Assembly: GCA_002794705.1 (NCBI GenBank)
Contig: PGTK01000005.1
Location: 1 to 64,000, forward strand
Origin: Candidatus Thermofonsia Clade 1 bacterium
GTDB lineage: Bacteria; Chloroflexota; Anaerolineae; Aggregatilineales; UBA2796
Length of the DNA stretch: 64,000 nt
Reading direction: 5' to 3'
Below are positions 55,219 through 63,744 of the stretch, piece by piece; position 1 is the stretch's first letter, and each line of letters starts with the position of its first letter. Made by a program: the position numbers and the translations under genes. Under the pieces are notes generated by a model that was not told where the DNA came from, did not search any database, and saw only the letters and a list, made by a program, of their open reading frames with translations.

Positions 55219-56019
55219 TTAGACATTCTGCAGCTGCAAAACGCGCTTAACAAAAGCCTCCGCAGCCGCGAAAACAGTCTCGCATTCTATATCATTGGTC
55301 AGGATGTGATCAGATCGCTCTAAAGTGAGCGTCTCAACGGGCGCATTGACCAGACCTGCTTGAATCAGCGCCAAATTTTTGTATGGCACGGTCTGATCCT
55401 GCTTGGAGAAAATGAGCAGGGTCGGGACGCGCACCTGAGGCAGGCAACGGCGCACCTCGCCTTGCAACTTGTGCAGCTCTGCCACGCCGGCTGTGCTCAT
55501 CTGGAAATATGAGACGCGCCCGGTGACTGGTTCGCCACGTTGGGCTTGCAACTCACGGATTCGGGCGTCCAGCGGCGTGTCATCAGGTGAAGAGGTCAAG
55601 GCTACGGGACGGATGTAGCGCAAGTAGTGCGCTAACCACAAAGGCGCATCTAGCTTGAGCGGCGAGCCAAGCACCACCACGCCAGAGACCGTCTCAGCGG
55701 CGGCGAGGCGCAGTGCCAACAAGCCGCCCATAGAGAGACCCATCACGAAGATATGATCGCAGTGCGCACGTAACAGATGGTAGCCGTCTAGAGCGCTCAG
55801 GTACCAGTCGCGCCATAAAACGCGCCGAAAGTGCTCACGCGAAGTGCCATGTCCGTATAGGCGCGGCACATATGCGCTAAAGCCCTGCCTGTGCATATGC
55901 TGTGCCAGCCACGCCATTTCTTGTGGCGAGGCGCTCAGCCCATGCAAGCACAAGCAGCCGACTCGGTTGCCGATCAGGTACATTGGCTCAGCGCCGCGCA
56001 TAATCCTCAGGTGATCCAC
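55219..56019 (-). CDS. Alpha/beta hydrolase, carboxylesterase/monoacylglycerol lipase type
   Basis: A 266-residue hydrolase. The oxyanion region is CLCLHGLSASPQEM. The nucleophile elbow is GLSMGG with its Ser near residue 95, the acid is in LIFSKQDQTVP, and the base is His in ERSDHILTND. This arrangement matches Est30-like carboxylesterases and monoacylglycerol lipases. There is no signal peptide, so it acts inside the cell. Probable substrates are short acyl esters or monoglycerides. It leads a two-gene unit with the DUF1232 gene, which might link both to membrane lipid handling. Confidence 0.88.
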   Translation of the reverse strand: MDHLRIMRGAEPMYLIGNRVGCLCLHGLSASPQEMAWLAQHMHRQGFSAYVPRLYGHGTSREHFRRVLWRDWYLSALDGYHLLRAHCDHIFVMGLSMGGLLALRLAAAETVSGVVVLGSPLKLDAPLWLAHYLRYIRPVALTSSPDDTPLDARIRELQAQRGEPVTGRVSYFQMSTAGVAELHKLQGEVRRCLPQVRVPTLLIFSKQDQTVPYKNLALIQAGLVNAPVETLTLERSDHILTNDIECETVFAAAEAFVKRVLQLQNV

Positions 56020-56155
56020 AATTGCTGCGCCTTTCTGTGCCTTGTGTATATCTTCAAGTCTAGCACAAGCGGTAACTTTTGATAAAAAAGTTGCGATAAT
56101 TTAATTAAAGACATTGAGCGTTCGTATCGTTTCAAAGTACACAGGAGATTGGACA

Positions 56156-56548
56156 ATGCCCGTCACACAGGAGCTCATCGAGAATGGGCGAATCTTGCTG
56201 GTCGTTTTCACAGACTCATGGACAGCCGACCAGATGCTCAGCCATTATCCACAAGCGCAGCAGTACTACGACGCAGCGAAGCACCCGATTCATCTACTGA
56301 TTGACGTGAGCGGCGCACGGCTCTCGATACCGGGTGCGCTGCGCGCCCGCGAGGCGCCCGCCCTCAGACATCCAATGGGCGGCGATGTTGTGGTGGTAGG
56401 CGCCCAGTCAGTGGTGCGCGCTATCGGCGAGACTGTTTTCAGGGTGGCGCGCTTCCGCCGCGTCACTTTCTTCGATACCCATGAGGAAGGTCTGGCGTTC
56501 TTACGAGCGCGCCTTGCCGAAGAGTCCATGCAGACACATCAGAGCTAG
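56156..56548 (+). CDS. STAS/SpoIIAA-like protein, first of a tandem pair
   Basis: A 130-residue protein from the ATG with AGGAG upstream. A longer reading from 56114 lacks support. The pattern of beta-strands and helices (RILLVVFTDSWTADQML, HLLIDVSGARLSIPGALRARE, DVVVVGAQSVVRAIGETVF, RVTFFDTHEEGLAFLRARL) resembles SpoIIAA-like/STAS domains, but I do not see a clear phosphorylatable serine. It is about 60% identical to the next gene, which also has exactly 130 residues. It may be a regulatory partner domain. The function is unknown. Confidence 0.72.
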   Translation: MPVTQELIENGRILLVVFTDSWTADQMLSHYPQAQQYYDAAKHPIHLLIDVSGARLSIPGALRAREAPALRHPMGGDVVVVGAQSVVRAIGETVFRVARFRRVTFFDTHEEGLAFLRARLAEESMQTHQS

Positions 56549-56671
56549 TGCTTGAGGTTGCAATTATGCACTTTGACATATAAGCAACTTGACAAGTCAG
56601 CACGGCGCGATGTAGCATTTCGCCAAGATGCGTTTAAGGTTGCTACAAAGCGGCTTTGGGGGGTATGCACA

Positions 56672-57064
56672 ATGCCTGTCACACAGAAACTCATTGAGAA
56701 TGGACGCATTTTGCTGGTCACTTTTGTTGACCCGTGGACGACTGAGGAATTGCTACAACTTTTTCCGGAAGGAAATAAGTACTACGCGGCAGCTGAACAA
56801 CCGATTCATGCACTGCTTGACGTAAGCCGCATCAAGTCCATTGCGCCAGGCGCGCTGCGCGCCCGCGAGGCGCCGTTCAAGCATCTGATGAGCGGTTATG
56901 TGGCAATTGTGGGCGCAAATACAGTTGCCCGCACGCTTGGTGAGACCATCTTCAAGCTGGCGCGCTTTCAGCGGTTCTCATTCTTCAATACCTACGAGGA
57001 AGGCTTAGCCTTTCTGCGAGCGCGCATTGCCGAAGAGTCACTCTCTCAAAGCACGCAAGGCTGA
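56672..57064 (+). CDS. STAS/SpoIIAA-like protein, second of a tandem pair
   Basis: A 130-residue paralogue of the preceding gene, starting at an ATG behind a GGGGGG run. The frame is open back to 56552, but the homology begins exactly at MPVTQ in both copies, fixing the start. Shared segments include LIENGRILLV, PGALRAREAP, IGET/LGET and EEGLAFLRAR. A segment conserved between them (IDVS/LDVS followed by a basic residue) probably forms the end of the central strand. A hairpin terminator follows. The two genes may form a heterodimer or respond to different signals. Confidence 0.72.
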   Translation: MPVTQKLIENGRILLVTFVDPWTTEELLQLFPEGNKYYAAAEQPIHALLDVSRIKSIAPGALRAREAPFKHLMSGYVAIVGANTVARTLGETIFKLARFQRFSFFNTYEEGLAFLRARIAEESLSQSTQG

Positions 57065-57070
57065 CACAGA

Positions 57071-57099
57071 AACAGGCGCTCAAGGGCTGAGCGCCTGTT
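57071..57099. terminator. Bidirectional terminator between the paralogue pair and a converging gene
   Basis: A perfect 12-bp stem (AACAGGCGCTCA with TGAGCGCCTGTT) and a 5-nt loop, followed on the + strand by CATTTTCT. Confidence 0.8.
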
Positions 57100-57118
57100 C
57101 ATTTTCTGCAGCGATCCG

Positions 57119-57556
57119 CTAGCGCAGCATGTCAATCAGAATGCCCTCGAAGGTATCGCACTCCGTGACTAGCGCATTGACCACTTTCTGAAAATACTCC
57201 GTGTTAATCAGCGTCATTTCGGCGTTGTGCATACACGAAAAGACGTACTTGCCACCGATCTGTTCAATGCACCAGAAGCCGATCTTGTTCTGTGCGCTGC
57301 GCTTGAGCAGGACCGTTGAAAGATAGTGCGGAATGCGATCCTCGGAGTCAAATTGCGCCATGCTCGGCACAGAGAACTCAAGCGTGGTATCGTAGCGCAC
57401 GATCCACAGCGACTGCGTACGTCCAGAGCGCATATTGAACTTCAGCAAAGCGCGCTTATCGTTGATATCGGCGATCCGCCAGCCAATCTGATCGCAGTAG
57501 CGCCGAATCGTCCCTTGAAAATTCATGCCTGAAAATAACGCCGCAAAGCCCGACAT
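57119..57556 (-). CDS. YbjN-like hypothetical protein
   Basis: About 145 residues from the ATG at 57554-57556 with an excellent GGGAGG 5 nt away. The open frame extends ten codons further without support. Alternating strands (KRALLKFNMRSGRTQSLWIVRYDTTLEFSVPS) followed by a helix and a final helix (TLINTEYFQKVVNALVTECDTFEGILIDML) resemble the YbjN/type III chaperone-like fold. The function is unknown. It is probably cytoplasmic. A divergent gene with its own promoter lies upstream. Confidence 0.65.
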   Translation of the reverse strand: MSGFAALFSGMNFQGTIRRYCDQIGWRIADINDKRALLKFNMRSGRTQSLWIVRYDTTLEFSVPSMAQFDSEDRIPHYLSTVLLKRSAQNKIGFWCIEQIGGKYVFSCMHNAEMTLINTEYFQKVVNALVTECDTFEGILIDMLR

Positions 57557-57691
57557 CGCACACCTCCCTTGCCTCTGTGCCGACATGCTATCAAACAGTG
57601 TATGTCAAAATAACTTTTAAAGCAAGCCGTCTGTTGTCTTGACAAATGTTTGTAAGGAAGCAGCACCACGTGCCTGACAGACACGCAGAGG

Positions 57692-57730
57692 CAACGCTCA
57701 AGCGCCCGTTTCCCTCCCACCTGAGCGTTG
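57692..57730. promoter_or_regulatory. Inverted repeat upstream of the HNH/zinc-ribbon gene promoter
   Basis: CAACGCTCA (57692-57700) and TGAGCGTTG (57722-57730) are perfect 9-bp arms separated by 21 nt, ending 9 nt before the -35 at 57740. It could be an operator or a cruciform. There is no T run, and it lies between divergent genes, so it is not a normal terminator. Confidence 0.45.
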
Positions 57731-57739
57731 AAATAAAAT

Positions 57740-57767
57740 TTGAACTTGATTTGAATTGCTGTATAAT
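57740..57767 (+). promoter_or_regulatory. Promoter TTGAAC-16-TATAAT for the HNH gene
   Basis: TTGAAC (57740-57745) and TATAAT (57762-57767) are 16 nt apart, 43 nt before the ATG at 57811. This is the best two-hexamer promoter in the window. Confidence 0.65.
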
Positions 57768-57810
57768 CCCAAGAGCGATAGCAACGCACTTCAAACGATA
57801 GCGGGCAGAT

Positions 57811-58590
57811 ATGGCACGGCAAGCGGGCATTTTTCGCGGCGGAGCGCTCTGGCAGATTGTCTCTGAACTGAGCGAGCGGCTTTTCGGTAAGGTCGCTACG
57901 CCGCCGCCTCTCACAGTGGTGCAGCCGCGCATGGAGCGCCCGTACCTCGCCCGCAAGCGCAGACTGCCCATCGCCTTCCGCAGCAGCGACTGGGATAACG
58001 CACTGGACTACTGGGGACATCAATGCGCCGTCTGTGAGCGTCCGCGTGGCTTATGGCACACCTTAGCCCAAGACCACTGGATTCCTCTGAGCGATCCGCG
58101 CTGTCCCGGCACTGTGCCGACTAATATCCTGCCACTGTGTCATGGCGAAGGCGGCTGTAACAACAGCAAGGGCAATAAAGACCCTGTCCGCTGGCTTGAA
58201 GAGCGGCTTGGCAAGCGGCGCGCTGCTCAAAAGCTCGCCCAAATTCAGGCTTACTTCGCTTGGGTAGCGGCGCAAGGCTACGGCTGTTACATCTGCGGCA
58301 ATACCGTTGAGGCGTGCGGCACAGAGGGCTGGTTGTGCAATGCCTGCGGGACGCTCATCAGCGAAAGGCAGGCTGCTCAGCTCTTGCGTTGCCCTGAGTG
58401 CGAGTGCTGGCTGCGCGAATTGCCACACGGCTATCACTGCCCGCGCTGTGAGCGCACGCTGCAGCCCGCCGATATGCCTGATGTAGAGTGGTGTCCCTGC
58501 GGTAGGGGTATCCTCGATTGGCATTACGAAAACGGCGAGGGCTGGTGGCGCTGCCGCAAATGCGGTAGCGAGTGGGAAAACGCCGAATAG
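57811..58590 (+). CDS. HNH-type nuclease domain fused to three or four zinc ribbons
   Basis: A 259-residue protein. An HNH-like module starts with Cys72/Cys75 (CAVC), then DHW at 88-90, the pair Cys110/Cys116 and NNSKGNK (117-123), a layout of zinc-bound HNH enzymes. After a basic helix come zinc ribbons: Cys159/162 with 176/179, Cys194/197 with 210/213, and Cys228/230 with 248/251. The many knuckles suggest DNA, RNA or protein binding. The gene has its own promoter and an upstream inverted repeat, and stands alone. A role in DNA repair or defence is possible but not shown. Confidence 0.78.
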   Translation: MARQAGIFRGGALWQIVSELSERLFGKVATPPPLTVVQPRMERPYLARKRRLPIAFRSSDWDNALDYWGHQCAVCERPRGLWHTLAQDHWIPLSDPRCPGTVPTNILPLCHGEGGCNNSKGNKDPVRWLEERLGKRRAAQKLAQIQAYFAWVAAQGYGCYICGNTVEACGTEGWLCNACGTLISERQAAQLLRCPECECWLRELPHGYHCPRCERTLQPADMPDVEWCPCGRGILDWHYENGEGWWRCRKCGSEWENAE

Positions 58591-58593
58591 CCC

Positions 58594-60222
58594 TCACTCA
58601 TGCGCTATCGGCTTGATCCCATCAGTGTAGCGCCACACGCCGCCCGTCATCGTGCCGACCACGCGCACCTTCAGCAAGTCATGCGGATCGATCTCAAAAA
58701 TATCCCGATCTAGGGCTGTGAGATCAGCCAGATAGCCCGCTGCCAACTTCCCTAAGCGCGACTCCATGCCCGCTGCGTACGCTGCGCCCTGCGTGTAGCC
58801 ACGTACTGCCTCTTCAACCGTCAAGCGCGCCTCAGGATACCAGCCCTCGCGGCTAGGCGATCCATCCGGGCGGCAGCGCGTGACCGCCGCATGAATGCCC
58901 TTGAGCGGTTCAAACGGCTCAACGGGCGAGTCCGAGCCGAAGGCGACCCGCGCGCCATGATCGATCTGCAGCCGCGCATTGTAGGCGTAGCGTGAGCGCA
59001 CTCCCCAGTATTTATCCGCCATCAGATAATCAGCTGTGGCGTGAATCGGCTGCATCGAGGCGATCACATCCAACTGGGCAAGGCGCGGCACATCCTCAGG
59101 CTGAATCAGCTGGACATGCTCAATCCTGTGCCGCCGATCTGAGGGCTGCAAGCCCTGCGCCCGCTCATCAGCGCGCACCTGCTCATAGACGTTCAGCACT
59201 TCATGGACCGCTCTATCGCCAATGGCGTGAATAGTCGAGGGAAAGCCCGCCCGACTCGCCATTGTGACAAGGGCTAACATCGCATCCCTATCGGTCACTA
59301 CGACGCCACAATTCTCAGGCTCGCCCTCATACGGCTCAAACATCAGCGCTGTGCGTGCGCCCAGCGCGCCATCTGCGAAGATTTTCAAGCCGCCCAAGCG
59401 CAGCCAGTGATTGCCGAAGCCCCAGCGCAGCCCAAGCCGTATTGCCGCCTCGATGAATGGATCGTTGATGTTCTTGACCACGCGCAAGCCCAGCTCACCG
59501 CGCTCATAGAGCAGCTGAAATGCCTCAAAAGCACGGGGCTGATCGTAATCGTGAATGCCTGTCAGACCGCAGCGCCAAGCAAGGCGTTGCGCCTCGCGCA
59601 TCATAGCGGCGATCTCAGCGACATTTGGCACGGGCAAGCACCTGCGCACCAGACTCATCGCGCCCTCCAGCAAAATGCCCGTCGGTGCGCCCGACTCATC
59701 GCGCAGGATGACGCCGTCGGCGGGATCGGGCGTACTGGGAGTGATTCCCGCCTCGCGCAGTGCCGCGCTGTTGACCCATGCCGCATGTTCGCTGCGCGCC
59801 CGCAAAAAGACGGGATTGTGCGGCGTTACTGCATCCAGATCGGCGGCAGTTGGGAAGGCGCCGCCCTCCCACTGTGACTGCGACCAGCCGCGCCCGATCA
59901 GCCACGCGCCCGCCTCAGCTTGGCGCGCCGCCTCTGCCACACGCGCTACTGCCTCTGCCTTGCTGGGCAGATCGAACAGGTCAATCTCGCGCAAAGCACG
60001 CGAGGTCAGCTCCCAGTGGATGTGCGCGTCGGTCAAGCCACAGATTACGGTCGCGCCTTGCAGATCGTCAATTTGGGTCTGGCGGGAGGCGAGGGCGCGC
60101 AGCGAGTCGTCGCCCACAGCGACAATTTGATCGCGCTGAATGGCAAGAGCGCTGGCACGCGGCTGCGCCTCATCAAAAGTGTAGATGTTCGCGTTTACGA
60201 TCAGCCGATCTAGCATAACCAT
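58594..60222 (-). CDS. Amidohydrolase, YtcJ/NfdA type
   Basis: A 542-residue metal-dependent hydrolase. The N-terminal beta-sandwich reads LIVNANIYTFDEAQP. The first metal motif is TDAHIHWE in place of the usual HxH. Later come ALGARTALMFEPYEG, a His in STIHAIGDRAVHEVLN, RIEHVQLIQ, and ARVAFGSDSPVEPFEPL with the metal Asp. The C-terminus, LAAGYLADLTALDRDIFEI, is typical. Relatives act on N-substituted formamides or are uncharacterised. The ATG has GAGG at close spacing. It lies 6 nt after the GH57 gene, so the two share a transcript. Confidence 0.87.
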   Translation of the reverse strand: MVMLDRLIVNANIYTFDEAQPRASALAIQRDQIVAVGDDSLRALASRQTQIDDLQGATVICGLTDAHIHWELTSRALREIDLFDLPSKAEAVARVAEAARQAEAGAWLIGRGWSQSQWEGGAFPTAADLDAVTPHNPVFLRARSEHAAWVNSAALREAGITPSTPDPADGVILRDESGAPTGILLEGAMSLVRRCLPVPNVAEIAAMMREAQRLAWRCGLTGIHDYDQPRAFEAFQLLYERGELGLRVVKNINDPFIEAAIRLGLRWGFGNHWLRLGGLKIFADGALGARTALMFEPYEGEPENCGVVVTDRDAMLALVTMASRAGFPSTIHAIGDRAVHEVLNVYEQVRADERAQGLQPSDRRHRIEHVQLIQPEDVPRLAQLDVIASMQPIHATADYLMADKYWGVRSRYAYNARLQIDHGARVAFGSDSPVEPFEPLKGIHAAVTRCRPDGSPSREGWYPEARLTVEEAVRGYTQGAAYAAGMESRLGKLAAGYLADLTALDRDIFEIDPHDLLKVRVVGTMTGGVWRYTDGIKPIAHE

Positions 60223-60228
60223 TTATCC

Positions 60229-62406
60229 TCAAAGGTGTGTGGCAGTCTGGCTGACGCTCTGGGTCAGCGTGACCTCCCAACGCTCATTTGGCTCCAGCTG
60301 AAAGTGCCACAAATGCAAAAAGACCGTACCCTGATAGCCGCGCTCAAAGCCCTCTTCAGAGAGAGTAACCGTCTCTAGCGGAAATTGCCATAAAAAAGCA
60401 GGACGGCTGAGCGCAGTCAGGAGCGTCAAATTGTGCAAGACGGTATCGGCGCTGTAATGAGTCACGCCCTCCAGCTCGCGTATGGCGCTTAACGGCAAAC
60501 GCTCGCTCTCGCCGTTCAGACGTAGCGCGCTATTGGCAATATCCTGCCCGCCGTCAAAACCGACGACAGTCTCAATGCCAAAGTGTAGCTCCAAAGGCTG
60601 CTTGCTGTGATTAGAGAGCGTGTAATGCACCTTGAAAGCGCTTTCGCTGTGGAAAAATTGGAAGGTCTTGCGAATGCTGATCGGATGCAGCACTTCGCCG
60701 ATCCAGACGCTGCCGATGCGCTGCAATGTGACATAAGCGCGCATTCCATCACAGACCGCCTCGACGATCTCATAAGGCTGATTGACAAAACTGCCCTGTT
60801 CGGCGTATTGGGCACGGTAGAACTCTTCAAGCGTGGTGGAGGCGCTCAAAAAATGATCGAGGAAAGCGCAGCGGCGATGCCAATCGTAGATCAAGCGATA
60901 CTCTAGACCCGCCTCTTTAGCGCGCACAGCGCGGCTGTAAGGCGGCTCACTCTCCAGAGGTGTGGGCGAAGTGGGCAAGATGATCGTGCCTTCGGCGGCA
61001 GCTTGGCGTAAACGCGCATGATAGCTCTCTTTACGGCGCGTCATTACATTGTAGAGATTGTATGCCGCAGGGCGAAAATCCAGCTCCACCATGCCGCCGC
61101 CATGCACAGGCGACCACACTGCCGTCAAAGGCGTGCCAAGCAGCACAATATCATCATGCCCGTCATGATCGAGGTCAAAGGTCTGCAGGCGCAGCTCAGG
61201 TTCATCGCTCTCAGCGGCATCTTCAGCGGCGATCAGGTTTGCGTAGTTTGCCACGCGCAAATTGAACAAATACACGCCGCCTGTGAGTCCGTGCCAGTAA
61301 GCATCGTTACATTGGGCAGCCCAGAGGCGCTCTAGCGCACGGTCGCGCTTGCGTCCGCGCCGCATAGCGTGAACCTTGCGGCTGACCATCAATACGCGCT
61401 TGTGCAGCAAATTGACCTCATCATATTTGACCAAAAAATTACGCCACATGCCGCCGCGCAAAAAACGGAGCTGATCGGCGCGCCGTTCGCGCTCTAGGCG
61501 TTGGCGCAACTCGCCCAGACGCTGCCCATCTTCAGTCAAGAGACTCCAGACGCCCATCTCCATATAGCTGGTGGCGGGCAGGTAGGCGCGTCCGAGCGGC
61601 GGGAAACGAGCAAGGTATTGGCGCGGCGTGATGGTCTTGAGCCATTCGGCGTTCATCTCAAGGGCAGTGAAGAGGTCTTCCATGTAGCGCCCTTCGCCCC
61701 AGCAATACTCATAGGCGCCGGCATACGTGCCGAATTTTTCGCCGTTATCCGCCATGAGGAGCAAGCGCGGCGGCTGACCCTGCAAAGGCTGCTGTGCCTG
61801 CTCACGCAGCCATTCCAGCACGCTCTCCACAGGCTGCCAAGGGATTGCATAGCGCAAATACCTTAGCGACGGAAAAACTGCCAAAGCGTAGCCTTGTTCC
61901 TCTGTAATGTAATAGCCAAACATCTCGCGTGAACTCTCAAAGCCGACTGCCTCAAAGTGCGCGTCATCGAGGATCACGTAGCGCAACGCCGCTTGAGCGA
62001 TCGGCTTGGCAAGGTGCGGCTCCCAGATGCGCTCAGTCAGCCACATGCCACTCGGCGTGACGCCAAACAGCGTCTCTAGCTCATCATTCAGCTTTTCAAT
62101 CTGCCCGATCTTATCCTCATCAGGGATGATCGCCAGAATCGGCTCGTAATAGCCGCCGGAGAGCAACTCCACTTGTCCCGCCGCCACTAGAGCGCGCAGG
62201 CGCTCCAGCATCTCGCGCTGATTGTGCTTCAGCCATTCCAGCAGCGCGCCGCTATAATGCAGCGCAACGCGCACCTTTGGGTGATGCTCTAGCGCCTCGA
62301 TCAGCGGCAAATAGCTAACATGCGTGCTATGCTCCGTGACGTAGCTGAATTGCCCCACAGGCTGATGATTGTGAAAGGCTAAAGTGAGGTAGATTGGCTC
62401 GGTCAT
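60229..62406 (-). CDS. GH57 alpha-glucan enzyme (4-alpha-glucanotransferase/alpha-amylase type)
   Basis: About 725 residues from the ATG at 62404-62406 (GAGG upstream). The extra 22 codons to 62472 are unsupported. GH57 regions are seen in order: FHNHQP (11-16), GGYYEPIL (84-91), WLTERIW with the nucleophile Glu125, and ADNGEKFG (219-226), followed by SYMEMGVW. The C-terminal half contains the beta-sandwich of 4-alpha-glucanotransferases (DUF1925/1926-like). The usual form of the fourth motif is DDGEKFG, so one of its two acids is Asn221 here. It probably remodels glycogen or maltodextrins in the cytoplasm. Confidence 0.88.
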   Translation of the reverse strand: MTEPIYLTLAFHNHQPVGQFSYVTEHSTHVSYLPLIEALEHHPKVRVALHYSGALLEWLKHNQREMLERLRALVAAGQVELLSGGYYEPILAIIPDEDKIGQIEKLNDELETLFGVTPSGMWLTERIWEPHLAKPIAQAALRYVILDDAHFEAVGFESSREMFGYYITEEQGYALAVFPSLRYLRYAIPWQPVESVLEWLREQAQQPLQGQPPRLLLMADNGEKFGTYAGAYEYCWGEGRYMEDLFTALEMNAEWLKTITPRQYLARFPPLGRAYLPATSYMEMGVWSLLTEDGQRLGELRQRLERERRADQLRFLRGGMWRNFLVKYDEVNLLHKRVLMVSRKVHAMRRGRKRDRALERLWAAQCNDAYWHGLTGGVYLFNLRVANYANLIAAEDAAESDEPELRLQTFDLDHDGHDDIVLLGTPLTAVWSPVHGGGMVELDFRPAAYNLYNVMTRRKESYHARLRQAAAEGTIILPTSPTPLESEPPYSRAVRAKEAGLEYRLIYDWHRRCAFLDHFLSASTTLEEFYRAQYAEQGSFVNQPYEIVEAVCDGMRAYVTLQRIGSVWIGEVLHPISIRKTFQFFHSESAFKVHYTLSNHSKQPLELHFGIETVVGFDGGQDIANSALRLNGESERLPLSAIRELEGVTHYSADTVLHNLTLLTALSRPAFLWQFPLETVTLSEEGFERGYQGTVFLHLWHFQLEPNERWEVTLTQSVSQTATHL

Positions 62407-62538
62407 GGCAGTTGCCTCACAGCGCTCCTTTCGCCCAGTATAACGCGCCGCTGAGCTTGTGGCGAATGGCACAAGTTGCGAATTTATCGGGGAGGCGTTA
62501 GGCTTAAGGCAGAATAAATCTCTGAAAGGACTCCCATC

Positions 62539-63642
62539 ATGACCGACCCGCGCCTAGCGCGCCTAGCGCGCACTCTTGTTGAGTACTCCGTCGCTGTGCA
62601 GCCCGGCGAAACCGTCGTTTTGACGGGCGAGATCAGCGGCTTGCCGCTCCTACGCGAGACGTACAAGGAAGTGATCCGTGCAGGCGGACATTGCGTCCCA
62701 GCCCTGATTGATGAGACCATGAGCAATACCTTCCTGCGCTACGCCACCGATGAGCAAATAGACTGGATTTCGCCTCTAGAAGAGTGGATGGCAAAAGAGG
62801 CAAAGGTGCTGATCGCCATTCGCAGCACCAGCAACACACGCGCCGCCACCAGCATTGATCCCAAGCGCGCTGCCCGCCGTGCGCGCAGCCGTAATGAGCT
62901 GAACAAAATCCGCTTCATGCGCTCTGCCAGCGGCGACCAGCGCTGGACGCTCACACAATTTCCTACGGAGGCGTACGCGCAGGAGGCGGATATGAGCCTT
63001 GAAGAGTTCGAAGATTTCGTCTACAAGGCGTGCTTTGTGGATCAGGATGATCCTGTGGCGCTCTGGCGCAAGCTAGAGGCTGATCAGCAAAAATATGTGG
63101 ACTGGCTGAAGGGCAAAAAGCATGTGCATCTGCGCAGCGCTAACGCCGATCTCAGGCTGAGCATCGAAGGGCGCACCTTCATCAACTCAACTGCCACGCA
63201 CAACATGCCCAGCGGCGAGATTTTCACAGGACCGGTTGAGGATTCGGTCAACGGCTGGGTGCGTTTTTCGTTCCCTGCCATTCGGGAAGGGCGCGTGGTG
63301 GAGGGCGTGGAGCTGCGCTTCGAAAATGGGCGCGTGGTCAGCGCCGAAGCCGCTAAAAATGAAGAGTACCTCCTCGCCCAGCTAGAGACCGACCCAGGCG
63401 CACGCTATCTAGGCGAATTCGCCATTGGCACCAATTTCGGCATTCAGCGCTTCACAGGCAACATCCTGTTCGATGAAAAAATCGGTGGCACAGTCCACAT
63501 GGCGCTGGGACGCGGCTACCCTGAGACGGGCAGTCGGAATGAGTCGGCAATTCACTGGGATATGATCTGCGATATGCGGCAAGGCGGCGAGATCATCGTA
63601 GATGGCGAAGTCCTCTACCGCGACGGCAAGTTCGCCTTCTGA
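62539..63642 (+). CDS. M29-family metallo-aminopeptidase (AmpS/PepS/aminopeptidase T type)
   Basis: A 367-residue M29 aminopeptidase, which removes N-terminal residues from peptides in the cytoplasm using two metal ions. The metal-binding residues are recognisable: Glu in NMPSGEIFTGP, Glu in GEFAIGTNFGI, then GTVHMALGRGYPE with His, and SAIHWDMICD with His and Asp. The N-terminal part (LARTLVEYSVAVQPGETVVL) is typical of the family. The length is slightly short of the usual 370-415. It has its own start behind GAAAGGA and is followed by the nuo gene region, apparently unrelated. Confidence 0.9.
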   Translation: MTDPRLARLARTLVEYSVAVQPGETVVLTGEISGLPLLRETYKEVIRAGGHCVPALIDETMSNTFLRYATDEQIDWISPLEEWMAKEAKVLIAIRSTSNTRAATSIDPKRAARRARSRNELNKIRFMRSASGDQRWTLTQFPTEAYAQEADMSLEEFEDFVYKACFVDQDDPVALWRKLEADQQKYVDWLKGKKHVHLRSANADLRLSIEGRTFINSTATHNMPSGEIFTGPVEDSVNGWVRFSFPAIREGRVVEGVELRFENGRVVSAEAAKNEEYLLAQLETDPGARYLGEFAIGTNFGIQRFTGNILFDEKIGGTVHMALGRGYPETGSRNESAIHWDMICDMRQGGEIIVDGEVLYRDGKFAF

Positions 63643-63744
63643 TGGCAAGCGGGCAAGATGAATCTGCCCCTACATTGGCGCGAACGTCGCTTTGCGCTAA
63701 AATGAACAAGCTAACTGATCCGTGCAGCTTCAGGGCTAAAACTC

